A DNA stretch of 64,000 bases, from assembly GCA_937859595.1 (NCBI GenBank), contig CALMAH010000023.1:62001-126000 (forward strand). Direction: 5' to 3'. The position numbers and the translations under genes were made by a program. Shown here one piece after another: positions 7,652 through 16,099 of the stretch. A model generated the notes under the pieces. It searched no databases. It was not told where the DNA came from and worked only from the letters and a program-made list of their open reading frames with translations. Position 1 is the first letter of the stretch; the number at the start of each line of letters is the position of its first letter. Origin of the DNA: an uncultured Acidobacteriota bacterium (GTDB taxonomy: Bacteria > Acidobacteriota > Blastocatellia > Pyrinomonadales > Pyrinomonadaceae).

Positions 7652-8151
7652 GTCCCATTCCGTCCCATCTTCGTCAAAAATACCATCGATTGGGACAGGA
7701 AACTTGGTAGTTGAGACGGGAAGATCACCATTTGGTGAACCCAAGATCGCTTTTGGTGAACCCAAAAACGCCTCTGGTGAACCCAAAAATGTCGAGCGGG
7801 CTAAAACAGCGGGACACGAGACAGAAAGTTATGCGGTCTAAATGCTGCACACACACCGTTTATGCAAAAAACGGCCGGATCTGCCCCATCGTCCCACTTA
7901 ACAGACAAGCATTTTGCAAAATGGAACGATCTTTCGCCGCAAACCGAATCGGGTCAGCATTTAACCCGTTCCACTTTGTACACTTTTCTGCAAAAAGTGG
8001 AACGATTTTGCCAAAAACCGCCCCGCTTGCCCCTTTGTCTCACTTGAACAGCAGTCATTTTTCGTTAGTGAGACGATTTTTCGCTGTAAACGTAAGCGGG
8101 GCAGGCACTTAACCCGTCTCACTTTGGACAAAAAGGAAACAAAAATGAGAC
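7652..8151. repeat. Array of covarying hairpins, locus A
   Basis: Five inverted repeats: GTCCCA 7662-7667 / TGGGAC 7691-7696 (an extra GTCCCA lies at 7652); GTCCCACTT 7891-7899 with AAATGGAAC ending at 7927 (one C/A mismatch in the core); GTTCCACTTT 7968-7977 / AAAGTGGAAC 7994-8003 (10 bp perfect); GTCTCACT 8037-8044 / AGTGAGAC 8067-8074; GTCTCA 8116-8121 / TGAGAC 8146-8151 (extended by TTT/AAA after a mismatch). Left arms at 7968 and 8116 are preceded by TTAACCC; right arms are followed by GAT(C/T)TTT(T)(C/G). The stem sequence switches between GTTCCAC, GTCTCAC and GTCCCA while the partner arm switches with it. No coding frame fits; the array ends about 100 bp before queD. Confidence 0.75.
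7734..7782 (+). repeat. Three GGTGAAC direct repeats, 21-bp period
   Basis: TGGTGAACCCAA occurs with its GGTGAAC core at 7734, 7755 and 7776. The same GGTGAACCC word is one arm of a hairpin at 60884 in the second repeat locus. Frames through the repeat are not convincing as genes. Confidence 0.7.
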
Positions 8152-8249
8152 GATTTTTCGACAAACTCAAAAAACGGTCTTACCGACACCTTGTCCATCT
8201 CAATGCCCATGATCAGAATTCAAAGAAATTTAGTAGTATATTGATGTCT

Positions 8250-8633
8250 ATGGCGTCGTTTTTCGAAGTAATGATCGAACGGGATTTCTCCTCCGCGCAT
8301 CAGTTGCGGGGGTACAAGGGAAAGTGCGAGAACCTGCATGGGCATAATTACAAGGTCGAGATCTATGCCCGCGGCGAAGAGCTGAACAATATCGGCCTGC
8401 TGATAGATTTCGGCGACCTCAAAAAAGCGGCTGATGAGATCGTCCGGTATCTTGACCACCGCAATCTCAACGAACTTCCGCCATTTGACGAGGAACTGAA
8501 CCCCTCAGCCGAAAATATCGCACGCTATTTCGTTGAGTACCTTAACACCCGGTTAGAAGATGACCGCGTAAAGGTATATAAGGTCCGCTGCTATGAAACC
8601 CCTACCAGCGTCGCAACATATCAGATCGAATAA
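8250..8633 (+). CDS. queD: 6-carboxy-5,6,7,8-tetrahydropterin synthase (QueD/PTPS family)
   Basis: Converts 7,8-dihydroneopterin triphosphate to 6-carboxytetrahydropterin, the second step of queuosine/preQ0 synthesis. 127 residues from ATG 8250, normal for QueD. Zinc ligands H17 (SAHQL), H30 and H32 (HGHNY), catalytic C26 (KCENLHGH), then DFGDLK, LDHRNLN, SAENIARY and ETPTSVATY are all present. A longer frame from 8124 exists but its first ~40 codons run through the hairpin array and do not resemble the family. ATG 8244 is nearly equivalent. The 3' end overlaps the convergent acetyltransferase gene by 13 bases. Other que genes are not in the window. Confidence 0.92.
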   Translation: MASFFEVMIERDFSSAHQLRGYKGKCENLHGHNYKVEIYARGEELNNIGLLIDFGDLKKAADEIVRYLDHRNLNELPPFDEELNPSAENIARYFVEYLNTRLEDDRVKVYKVRCYETPTSVATYQIE

Positions 8634-9160
8634 AGCCGTTTTTCCATTACCCAGTTTATGCCGACCGTATCGCCATAGGGAAATTCGATTGTGCCGACCC
8701 TTTCAAAACCATTCTTTAAATAAAACCCTTTCGCCCGCTCGTTCCGCTCCCAAACCCCAAGCCATAACGACTCAAACCCTTCGCCCATCGCAACGCCGAT
8801 GCAATGATCTAGCAAAGCCTGCCCGAGTCCCTGCCGCCATACCCTTTCTACCAGATAGATCCGCTTCAGTTCGACGGTCCTCCCCTGCGAGACCCCGTCC
8901 GCCCGCGAATGCCGAACAAGCTTTGCATACCCGACCGCCACGCCGTCCCGACACATCACATAAAAGCTTGCGTCTTTGTCCTCGAGCTCAAGCCGAACTC
9001 TTTCCGGGTTGAACATCTCATGAAGATAATTGGCCATATCCTCCGGAGAGTCTTGTTCGAAATAAGCCTCGTAGAAGGTAACAGTCTGCAGAGCGCAAAG
9101 CAGTTTCGCGTCATCGCTGCCAGCCTCTCTTATCAATATATTGCACTTGTTTTTTTCCAT
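8621..9160 (-). CDS. GNAT-family N-acetyltransferase
   Basis: 179 residues from ATG 9160 (the longer frame to 9226 lacks support). The GNAT fold is seen in order: beta/alpha N-terminus (IREAGSDDAKLL), motif D-like VGYAKLVRH, motif A VELKRIYLVERVWRQGLGQALLDH with the acetyl-CoA pyrophosphate loop R-x-x-G-x-G/A, and motif B AKGFYLKNGFERVGTIEF. The substrate is unknown; spermidine/diamine and ribosomal-protein acetyltransferases share this layout. Convergent with queD. Confidence 0.85.
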   Translation of the reverse strand: MEKNKCNILIREAGSDDAKLLCALQTVTFYEAYFEQDSPEDMANYLHEMFNPERVRLELEDKDASFYVMCRDGVAVGYAKLVRHSRADGVSQGRTVELKRIYLVERVWRQGLGQALLDHCIGVAMGEGFESLWLGVWERNERAKGFYLKNGFERVGTIEFPYGDTVGINWVMEKRLYSI

Positions 9161-9308
9161 CTCAGGGTGCCTTGTCCGGACTGTACCACGACTTTCGTTA
9201 TACAAAATAGGAAACAAAATCAACAACTTGAACGTAGTGCCACTTTAGGTAGATCCTCGAAAAATTAAGGTTCGCTCGAAACCCCTATTGGAGTCCTATA
9301 TTACGATT

Positions 9309-12083
9309 ATGATCCGAAAAATTGCATTCTCGCTTTTCGCTTACAGTCTATTGCTGGTCCCGATCGCCCCGCTCGGAGCTTCGGCCCAAAACACCGACCG
9401 TGACTCGGTCCCAAAGATCCAGTTTGAAAAATTCGTTTTGCCGAACGGCCTTCAGGTCATCCTTCACGTTGACCGCAAACTTCCGGTCGTCCACGTAAAC
9501 CAATGGTTCTATGTCGGCTCGGCTAACGAACGCGTTGGCCGCAGCGGCTTTGCACATCTTTTCGAGCATATGATGTTCCAGGGTTCGAAGAACGCAAACA
9601 AAGAGTATTTTGACTATGTTGAGGCCGCCGGTGCAAACCTCCTTGAGGGCGGCGTCAACGGCACCACTAACCAGGACCGCACTAACTATTTCGCCACCGT
9701 CCCCTCGGGAAATCTTGAAAATCTGATCTGGCTCGAAGCAGACCGCCTGGCCACTCTGCCTGAAGCACTCACTCAGGAAAGCCTCGATAACCAAATAATG
9801 GTCGTCCGCAACGAACGACGCCAGGGGCTTGAAAATCAGCCCTACGGCCGAGCATTCAAGCTTATGGGTGAAACCTTGTTCCCGGCCGGCCATCCCTATC
9901 AGTCTGACGTGATCGGCCTGCACGAAGACCTTGCCGCCTCAACGCTCGATGACGTTAAAGAGTTTTTCCGGCGTTTCTACACCCCGAATAATCTCTCTCT
10001 CGTAATTGCCGGTGATTTCGACCCCGCCGAAGCAAAACGGCTGGTCGAGAAATATTTCGGCACCATTCCTCCCGGCCCCGCTCTCGAACGGCCCGCAAAA
10101 GGCCCGGTTTCAATTAGTGGTGAGCACCTCGTCGAAGTTAGGGACAGGGTTCCCCAGGAACGTACATACTTTGCGTGGCATTCGCCGGCTTATTTTGATG
10201 AAGGCGATGCGGAAATGACGCTTGCCGCCTCGATCCTGACCACCGGGCTTTCATCCCGTCTGCAAAGAGCGCTCGTCTATGAAAAACAGCTTGCCTCTAA
10301 CGTCGTCGCTTTTCAAAGCGGCCAACCTCTTGCCGGTGCATTTTATATGTGGGCAACCGCTCGGCCGGGCGTGAACCTAGCAGATGTCGAGAAGGCTGTA
10401 GATGAAGAGATCGCCCGTTTGGCAAACGAGGGGCCGACCGCGGCAGAACTTGCTCGTGCAAAGACCCGGTGGGAATATCAGTTCGTTTCCGGCCTGGAGA
10501 GAATAGGCGGTTTCGGCGGAAAATCAGACCGGCTCAACCAATATAACACCTTTATGGGCGACCCCGGCCTGTTTGACGAAGACGTCGCCCGGCATCGTGC
10601 GGTTACCGCTGAAAGCCTTCGCAGGGCTGTAGATCAGTACCTTGATCACAAGAACCGAGCATTGGTGCGGTTTAGGCCCGAACAGTCATCGCGGGCAATG
10701 GACATAGCGGTAGATCGCTCGGTGGCCCCGCCGCTTGGAGCCGATCGCCCATTTCAGGCTCCCGAGGTAAAAACAGCAAAGCTAGAGAACGGCCTTGAGA
10801 TCATGGTCGTCGAAAAGCCCGAACTTCCTAAGGTCATGTTCGGCATCGGCACTCGCGCAGGAGCGGTTGCCGATCCCGCCGATAAAGCCGGCGTTGCCGC
10901 AATGACAGCACGAATGCTGCGGCGCGGCACTAAGTCCCGCTCGGCGATCCAGATCGACGAAGCATTCGGCAATTTCGGCAGCAACATCAGCGGTATGGCA
11001 TCTCGCGAACAAGCAACAGTGGGCACCGAGGTCCTGTCCCGCGATATGGATGCGGCGATGGCGATAATGGCCGACGTTGTTATGAACCCATCATTTCCTG
11101 CTGATGAGTTTGAGAAAGAAAAACAGCTAACTCTGGATGGCTTGAAACAGGCCGAGAATAACCCGAACGCCGTTTCGAACCGCGTTTCCGCAATGATCGC
11201 TTTTGGCCCTGATCATCCGTACGGACGTCCGCTTGGCGGCCTTCCCGCCACTGTCTCGGCGATCACACGGGACGATCTGACCAAGTTCCATCAAGAGCGA
11301 TGGAGGCCGGGAAGTTCATTGTTGATCTTCGTCGGCGATGTAACGCTCGCCAATGCCGTCGCATCGGCACGAAAGCACTTCGGGTCGTGGTCCGGCGGTG
11401 CGGCACCGGCAACCAATATCCCCGCCAAACGGCCAATGCCCACCGGTAAGGTCTATTTGATCGATCGACAAGGAGCGGCCCAGACCGTGGTCGCACAGAT
11501 CCTGGCAGCTCCCGAACGCAAGTCGGCTGATTACTATGCGCTTTCGCTTGCGAATGCGGTTTATGGCGGCGGCTTCGGCACTCGCCTCAACCTCAACCTC
11601 CGCGAAGATAAGGGCTATTCTTACGGGGTTTTCGCTTTCCCACAGCACCTCTCGGCCGGAGGCACCTGGATCGCCAGCGGCGGCGTTCAGACCGACAAGA
11701 CCAAAGAATCGGTGATCGAGTTTATGAAGGAACTTCGAAATATCGCCGGTGAAAAGCCGATCACCGAAGAGGAGTTTCGAAAAGCTCAGCTAGCCCGGAT
11801 CCGCGGCTATGCACAGCAGTTCGAGGGATACCAAAGGATCGGCCAGCAGATCGCGGATCTGTGGATAGCCGGACTGCCTCTTTCTACGCTTCAGGCCGAA
11901 CCCAACGAACTTGCAAAGATACAGCTCACTAGGGCGAATGCGGCTGCCGCCAAATACGCGGCGCCAGCCGGTGCGTCGTTGCTTTTGGTCGGTGACCTCT
12001 CCAAGATCGAGGTAGGCATTCGCGAACTGAAGCTCGGTGAGATCGTAATTCTTGATGTTGAAGGGCGGCCGTTAAGCAGGTAG
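9309..12083 (+). CDS. M16-family zinc metallopeptidase, two-domain, secreted
   Basis: 924 residues from ATG 9309. A signal peptide (IAFSLFAYSLLLVPIAPLGASAQ) directs it to the periplasm. The N-terminal M16 half has the inverted zinc motif H83-L-F-E86-H87 and the downstream glutamate region NERRQGLENQPYG. The C-terminal half repeats the fold (LENGLEIMVVEKPELPKVMFGI...ADKAGVAAMTARMLRRGTK) without HxxEH, as usual for the inactive second half, and carries the R/Y pair (LNLREDKGYSYG) that completes the active site. A TTG at 9288 gives a slightly longer frame; the ATG gives a clean signal peptide. The gene ends before a hairpin terminator at 12104. Confidence 0.92.
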   Translation: MIRKIAFSLFAYSLLLVPIAPLGASAQNTDRDSVPKIQFEKFVLPNGLQVILHVDRKLPVVHVNQWFYVGSANERVGRSGFAHLFEHMMFQGSKNANKEYFDYVEAAGANLLEGGVNGTTNQDRTNYFATVPSGNLENLIWLEADRLATLPEALTQESLDNQIMVVRNERRQGLENQPYGRAFKLMGETLFPAGHPYQSDVIGLHEDLAASTLDDVKEFFRRFYTPNNLSLVIAGDFDPAEAKRLVEKYFGTIPPGPALERPAKGPVSISGEHLVEVRDRVPQERTYFAWHSPAYFDEGDAEMTLAASILTTGLSSRLQRALVYEKQLASNVVAFQSGQPLAGAFYMWATARPGVNLADVEKAVDEEIARLANEGPTAAELARAKTRWEYQFVSGLERIGGFGGKSDRLNQYNTFMGDPGLFDEDVARHRAVTAESLRRAVDQYLDHKNRALVRFRPEQSSRAMDIAVDRSVAPPLGADRPFQAPEVKTAKLENGLEIMVVEKPELPKVMFGIGTRAGAVADPADKAGVAAMTARMLRRGTKSRSAIQIDEAFGNFGSNISGMASREQATVGTEVLSRDMDAAMAIMADVVMNPSFPADEFEKEKQLTLDGLKQAENNPNAVSNRVSAMIAFGPDHPYGRPLGGLPATVSAITRDDLTKFHQERWRPGSSLLIFVGDVTLANAVASARKHFGSWSGGAAPATNIPAKRPMPTGKVYLIDRQGAAQTVVAQILAAPERKSADYYALSLANAVYGGGFGTRLNLNLREDKGYSYGVFAFPQHLSAGGTWIASGGVQTDKTKESVIEFMKELRNIAGEKPITEEEFRKAQLARIRGYAQQFEGYQRIGQQIADLWIAGLPLSTLQAEPNELAKIQLTRANAAAAKYAAPAGASLLLVGDLSKIEVGIRELKLGEIVILDVEGRPLSR

Positions 12084-12103
12084 ATACGTCACATGAAGTA
12101 AGT

Positions 12104-12136
12104 GGCAGTGGTCGCTTTCGATCGCTGCCATTTTTT
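12104..12136 (+). terminator. Rho-independent terminator after the M16 peptidase gene
   Basis: 11-bp stem 12104-12114 / 12119-12129 with two G-T wobbles and a CTTT loop, followed by ATTTTTT. It lies between two convergent genes. Confidence 0.8.
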
Positions 12137-12162
12137 GGTTTAGCACTCCTCTCAATTTCGCT

Positions 12163-13323
12163 TCAATGGAACTGGTGAAATGAGAACTTCGAAATATCTC
12201 GGCTGCTGGAGCCGGTGGTCACAAGTTCGGCAAGCGTCTCACCTAATGCAGCAGAATGCTTGAAGCCGTGCCCGGAACAGGGCGATGCGAGGATCACGTT
12301 CTCATCCAACTGGTCGATAACAAAGTTGCTGTTCGGTGTGACGGTATAAAGGCATACGACCGATCTGATACACCTTTCGGCGATGCCTTTCAGTTTTCCG
12401 CTGACGTAGGATTCGTGTCTAGCGGCTGCTTCTTCTTTCGAAACTTCGCGTTTGGCCTCGTCCGGGGATGTCGTAGAGCGAAAATCCTCACTCGCTAATT
12501 TTAGTCCGCCGTCTTTCCCATCGATCGCCGGAAAACCGTAAACGTAATCATCCCGCCAACGGCCGAATGACCAAATAAATACTGGGAATCTACCAACGAC
12601 GTATTGATCATATGCGGACGACACGTCGAACCAGAAAAGCACCTGTCGGTACACTTTGAAAAGGTCTGCTGGGACACTTTCTAGAAACTCATTGACCCAC
12701 GGCCCTGCAGAAATGATAGCCTTTGCAGCTGAGTACACCCGGCTTTCCGTTACGACTTGTACACCTGAGCCTTCCTGACGAACACGGACGACCCTCTCAT
12801 TGCGTCGCACGACCGCCCCTAGCTTCTGGGCCTGGCCGAGCTGGGCGGTAACGCAGTCTCCGGGCCGCAGAAACCCGGCTGCATCCTCGAAATACCCACG
12901 TTCGTTGCCCTCGAGAGTTAACTGCGGAAACTCCCGGGCGATCTCGTTCGCGTCCAATATCCGATGAGCGATACGGAATCTGGCTGCCGCGTCGATCGTG
13001 GTCTGGAGGAAGTCTCGGTTTCCGTGGAGCAAATGAGTTGAATCGGAGGTAACTATCAGGCCGCCCGTAATGGTCAACAGATCCGCACCTGTTTCTTGTT
13101 CCAGTTCACGCCAGATCTCATAGGAACGAAGAGCAAAAGGGACAAAATGCTCGCCTTCGCCTATCGCTTGCCGGGTGATCCGCGTTTCGCCATGGGTTGA
13201 TCCTAACGAATGAGGCGGCGAATATCGGTCAATACCGATCACATTGGCACCTCGCTTCGCCAGTTGATAACAAGCGGCGCTTCCCATCGCTCCAAGCCCG
13301 ATCACGATAACATCGGCGTTCAT
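12163..13323 (-). CDS. Monomeric sarcosine oxidase / N-methyl-L-tryptophan oxidase-like FAD enzyme
   Basis: 386 residues from ATG 13323 (MNADVIVIGLGAMGSAACYQLAKRG), which places the FAD-binding GxGxxG at the very N-terminus; the longer frame to 13371 is unsupported. HSLGSTHGETRITRQ and the C-terminal LASPCSGHGFKHSAALGE are MSOX/SolA signatures. A cysteine in VVCLYTVTPNSNFVID sits where the family links FAD covalently. Oxidises a secondary N-methyl amine to formaldehyde, the free amine and H2O2. It lies downstream of tRNA-Pro. The exact substrate cannot be told. Confidence 0.85.
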   Translation of the reverse strand: MNADVIVIGLGAMGSAACYQLAKRGANVIGIDRYSPPHSLGSTHGETRITRQAIGEGEHFVPFALRSYEIWRELEQETGADLLTITGGLIVTSDSTHLLHGNRDFLQTTIDAAARFRIAHRILDANEIAREFPQLTLEGNERGYFEDAAGFLRPGDCVTAQLGQAQKLGAVVRRNERVVRVRQEGSGVQVVTESRVYSAAKAIISAGPWVNEFLESVPADLFKVYRQVLFWFDVSSAYDQYVVGRFPVFIWSFGRWRDDYVYGFPAIDGKDGGLKLASEDFRSTTSPDEAKREVSKEEAAARHESYVSGKLKGIAERCIRSVVCLYTVTPNSNFVIDQLDENVILASPCSGHGFKHSAALGETLAELVTTGSSSRDISKFSFHQFH

Positions 13324-13443
13324 TTGCAGAATAGCGTACCAAAAAGGAAAGGCTTTTGAGAATATACCCAAAAGCCTTCATCGATACGATTGATAGCGAA
13401 CACAAACATCTGTTCACTATTAGAGATCCACAACTTACTAAAC

Positions 13444-13520
<77 letters not shown>

Positions 13521-13527
13521 ATGTTTC

Positions 13528-13578
13528 CACGCTCCGAGCGTGAACAAACAGTCTAAGAAAGCACACAGGTGATGTCAA
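13528..13578 (-). promoter_or_regulatory. Sigma-70 promoter and leader hairpin of tRNA-Pro
   Basis: On the minus strand, -35 TTGACA (13578-13573), 17-bp spacer, -10 TAGACT (13555-13550). The predicted start is near 13543, so the 5' leader of the pre-tRNA would carry the hairpin CACGCTC-G-GAGCGTG (13542-13528), seven bases upstream of the mature 5' end. Confidence 0.75.
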
Positions 13579-13586
13579 ACTGTTTG

Positions 13587-14189
13587 TCACCTAAGGAACA
13601 GCCTGACCACTACGAACCCGCCTATCAGAAGCACGAGGAAGACAACCGTAAGTATCTCAAAATACTTATCTATAAACTTCTTGATCGGTGCACCGAAAAA
13701 GTAAAAAAGCCCGGCGACCAGAAAGAACCGTGCTGACCTGCTAATGGCGGATGCAACGACCAGGGTCGTAAGAGGGACCTCAAAGGTTCCGGCGGCAATG
13801 GTAAACACCTTGTACGGGATCGGAGTGAAACCGGCGGCGAGTATCGCCCAGAAAGCGTGCTCGTTGTAGAGCACCTGGACGTTTTGATAGTGGCCCATGG
13901 CCCCATAGAACTGGAGTATCGGCTGGCCGATGGTCTCAAAGAAAGCCCAACCGATGTAATAGCCGAAAACTCCGCCGAGAACCGAGCCGGTCGAGCAGAT
14001 GAGAGCATAGCGGAGTGCCTTTGCCGGTACAGAAACCGCCATTGCGATAAGCAGAACGTCCGGTGGGATCGGGAAGAACGAAGATTCCATAAAGGCGATC
14101 CAGAAAAGGGCCCATTGGGCATGCGGTTTGTCCGCATAGCCCTCTACCCAATCCTTTAGCCGACGCAGGAGGTCGAAAATTCGCTTCAA
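13587..14189 (-). CDS. VTT/SNARE-associated (DedA/YqaA-like) inner-membrane protein
   Basis: 200 residues from TTG 14189, chosen because AGGAG (14201-14197) lies seven bases upstream, while the longer frame to 14264 overlaps pcm. Sequence features: ALFWIAFMESSFFPIPPDVLLIAM (the re-entrant loop with E and PxPxxxLL), the G-rich VLGGVFGYYIGWAFF helix, AGFTPIPYKVFTIAAG, and a final membrane helix. This is the VTT domain found in DedA proteins, thought to move undecaprenyl phosphate or phospholipids across the membrane. Last gene of surE-pcm-VTT, an order also known from other bacteria. Confidence 0.88.
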   Translation of the reverse strand: MKRIFDLLRRLKDWVEGYADKPHAQWALFWIAFMESSFFPIPPDVLLIAMAVSVPAKALRYALICSTGSVLGGVFGYYIGWAFFETIGQPILQFYGAMGHYQNVQVLYNEHAFWAILAAGFTPIPYKVFTIAAGTFEVPLTTLVVASAISRSARFFLVAGLFYFFGAPIKKFIDKYFEILTVVFLVLLIGGFVVVRLFLR

Positions 14190-14206
14190 TGTGTTACTCC
14201 TGATTA

Positions 14207-14866
14207 CTAATTGTTTGCAGCCTCTTTCCAGGCGTGCTTTCCGATGAGAGGAACAAACGCACAAGGGCCGCAGTTTTCTTCAATAAAGCCGTTTTCAGTA
14301 CGGATCACGCGAACGAGGGCTTGTGAGGTTTGAGTCTTGCCGATCGGTATCACTAGCCGTCCATTGACCTCAAGCTGCTCGAGCAAAGGCTCAGGTATCT
14401 CCGGCCCACCAGCCGCGACCAGTATCGCATCGAACGGCGCATAGAACTTCCATCCCGAGGTCCCGTCGTCGCACCGGACTGAAACGTTCCTCAAACCTAG
14501 GCTGACCACCTTCTCCTTCAGTTCAGCCGCCAGCCCCTCGATTCGCTCGATCGAATAAACACGTCGTGCAATGAGGGATAGGACCGCGGTCTGATAACCA
14601 GAGCCAGCCCCGATCTCAAGCACCCGCTCGCTTCCGTTGAGCTCGAGTAGTTCGGTCATTCGGGCGACGATATAGGGCTGCGAGATAGTCTGGCCGCTGG
14701 ATATCGGCAGAGCGTTGTCCTTGTAAGCCTGCGAGCGGAGAGCTTCTGGCACGAAGAGATGACGCGGGACGCGGTTCATCGCGTCCAGAACGCGCTCGTT
14801 CTTGATACCGTAATGGCTTCGCAGGTGTTCGACCATGCGTTGTCTGGGAATGCTCTGATCCGCCAT
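14207..14866 (-). CDS. pcm: Protein-L-isoaspartate O-methyltransferase
   Basis: 219 residues. Repairs proteins by methylating isoaspartyl residues with S-adenosylmethionine. Family motifs: RVPRHLFVPEALRSQAYKDNALPISSGQTISQPYIVARM, SAM-binding VLEIGAGSGYQTAVL, acidic IERIEGLA, DGTSGW and DAILVAAGGPEIPEPLLEQL. ATG 14866 lies 15 bases after the surE stop, and the TAG is followed by the ribosome-binding site of the VTT gene, so the three genes are one operon. Confidence 0.95.
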   Translation of the reverse strand: MADQSIPRQRMVEHLRSHYGIKNERVLDAMNRVPRHLFVPEALRSQAYKDNALPISSGQTISQPYIVARMTELLELNGSERVLEIGAGSGYQTAVLSLIARRVYSIERIEGLAAELKEKVVSLGLRNVSVRCDDGTSGWKFYAPFDAILVAAGGPEIPEPLLEQLEVNGRLVIPIGKTQTSQALVRVIRTENGFIEENCGPCAFVPLIGKHAWKEAANN

Positions 14867-14881
14867 CTCTGCTTTCGCCGG

Positions 14882-15634
14882 CTATTTCTCCCAATCTCTT
14901 ATCATTTCTAGGGCATGATGGTTCGTAAGGTCGGAACGCATCGGGGTAATCGATACATAGCCCTCTTCCACCGCCTCGAAATCGGTTCCGCCCTCGGCTC
15001 GAAAGCCTTCGCGGACCTCGCCTATCCAGTAATATGGCTTGCCCCTCGGGTCGATGTGTTCGCTGATCACAGGCCTTGCCGTCTTAAATCCCTGCTTCGT
15101 TACTCGGAGCCCCTTTGCATTGCCCTTTGGAATGTTCACATTGAGCAGCGTTCCGTCTGGGATCCCCTCACGAAGCGCACGCTCGGTCACCATTTGTACT
15201 ATCCGCACCGATTCGGTGAAATCGTGGCTTCGGCTTGCCACTAGGCTGAACGCAAGTCCTGGCACGCCAAGTATTGTCGCTTCCAGTGCGCCGGCGACGG
15301 TTCCGGAATAGGTTGCGTCGTCTCCCAGGTTGGCTCCGTGGTTTATTCCCGAAGCGCATATATCCGGCCTGATGTCTGGCGCGAGTATCTGGTTCAATGC
15401 CAGCGTTACGCAATCGGTCGGAGTGCCATCCACGGTCCAACGGCGTTCGTCTATCTGGCGTATCCTTAGCGGCCGTGCAAGCGTAAGGCTGTGGGCCGCC
15501 CCGCTCATCTCCGACTCGGGTGCCACCACGTAGACATCCCCGATCTCGCGAAGGGCCTCTTCGAGCGCGGCAATGCCCTCTGAGTGTATGCCGTCGTCGT
15601 TGGTTATCAGTATCTTTGGCGAACTCGAAGCCAT
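14882..15634 (-). CDS. surE: 5'/3'-nucleotidase SurE
   Basis: 250 residues, standard length. Metal-binding ILITNDDG at the N-terminus, APESEMSGAAHSLT, VDGTPTDCVTLALNQI and SGINHGANLGDDATYSGTVAGALEA cover the active site. Dephosphorylates nucleoside monophosphates and is linked to stress survival together with pcm, which follows directly. First gene of the operon. Confidence 0.96.
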   Translation of the reverse strand: MASSSPKILITNDDGIHSEGIAALEEALREIGDVYVVAPESEMSGAAHSLTLARPLRIRQIDERRWTVDGTPTDCVTLALNQILAPDIRPDICASGINHGANLGDDATYSGTVAGALEATILGVPGLAFSLVASRSHDFTESVRIVQMVTERALREGIPDGTLLNVNIPKGNAKGLRVTKQGFKTARPVISEHIDPRGKPYYWIGEVREGFRAEGGTDFEAVEEGYVSITPMRSDLTNHHALEMIRDWEK

Positions 15635-15664
15635 CTAACGAATATCTTGAATTTAAAATCCGAA

Positions 15665-15709
15665 AGAGCGAAAAGGGAAAAACTTACGCCTTCTCATCCT
15701 TTTCGCTCT
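15665..15709. terminator. 12-bp perfect hairpin between rpsU and surE
   Basis: AGAGCGAAAAGG (15665-15676) and CCTTTTCGCTCT (15698-15709) pair perfectly around a 21-base loop. There is no clear T-run, so it may be a weak or Rho-assisted terminator for rpsU, an mRNA stabiliser or a processing site ahead of surE. Confidence 0.45.
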
Positions 15710-15730
15710 ATTCAGGTCATTATCTGCCGA

Positions 15731-15970
15731 TCACCTGCTCTGGCCGCCGCCCATCGGGCGCGAAGATGTGTTCACGGGCCGCTGCTGACGAAAACGCCTG
15801 CGGTTGCGCTTGCGGGCATTTGCGGATTTCAGCTTTGCCTTCTGTCCCGGCGGGATGAAGTGAGCGTGTTTCTTGAGATCTTTGATGATCTCTTCGCTGA
15901 TAACCTTTCGTTTGAAGCGCCGAAGGGCGCTCTCGATAGATTCGTTGTTATTTACTATTATAAAGGCCAT
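15731..15970 (-). CDS. rpsU: 30S ribosomal protein S21
   Basis: 79 residues starting AFIIVNNNESIESALRRFKRKVISEEIIKDLKKHAHFIPPGQKAK, the S21 core, with a basic C-terminal tail (RKRNRRRFRQQRP) longer than the E. coli protein. A strong AAGGAGG on the minus strand (near 15986) precedes the ATG. S21 helps 30S subunits base-pair with Shine-Dalgarno leaders. It is alone, upstream of surE. Confidence 0.93.
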   Translation of the reverse strand: MAFIIVNNNESIESALRRFKRKVISEEIIKDLKKHAHFIPPGQKAKLKSANARKRNRRRFRQQRPVNTSSRPMGGGQSR

Positions 15971-16099
15971 TTTTTCGTCTCACCTCCTTTCGGCCGGGAT
16001 ACCCTGGCGACAAGATGTTCGCGAGGAGCCTCCACAGAGGCAAACTAGAATTAAACTATTTTTCCGGGAATAAAGCAAGGCAGTCGCCGTAACGGAGTG

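Noticed and set aside
7734..7782. CRISPR-like array
   Set aside because: The repeats are only 12 bp at a 21-bp period, with 9-bp partly similar spacers and no cas genes.
7503..7841. 112-codon frame with FGEPK repeats
   Set aside because: The peptide repeat is just the 21-bp GGTGAAC DNA repeat read in frame; no ribosome-binding site, and the same words occur in non-coding hairpins elsewhere.
8124..8249. N-terminal extension of queD (MDKKETKMRRFF...)
   Set aside because: It starts inside the last hairpin of locus A and is not part of the QueD family; ATG 8250 fits the family start.
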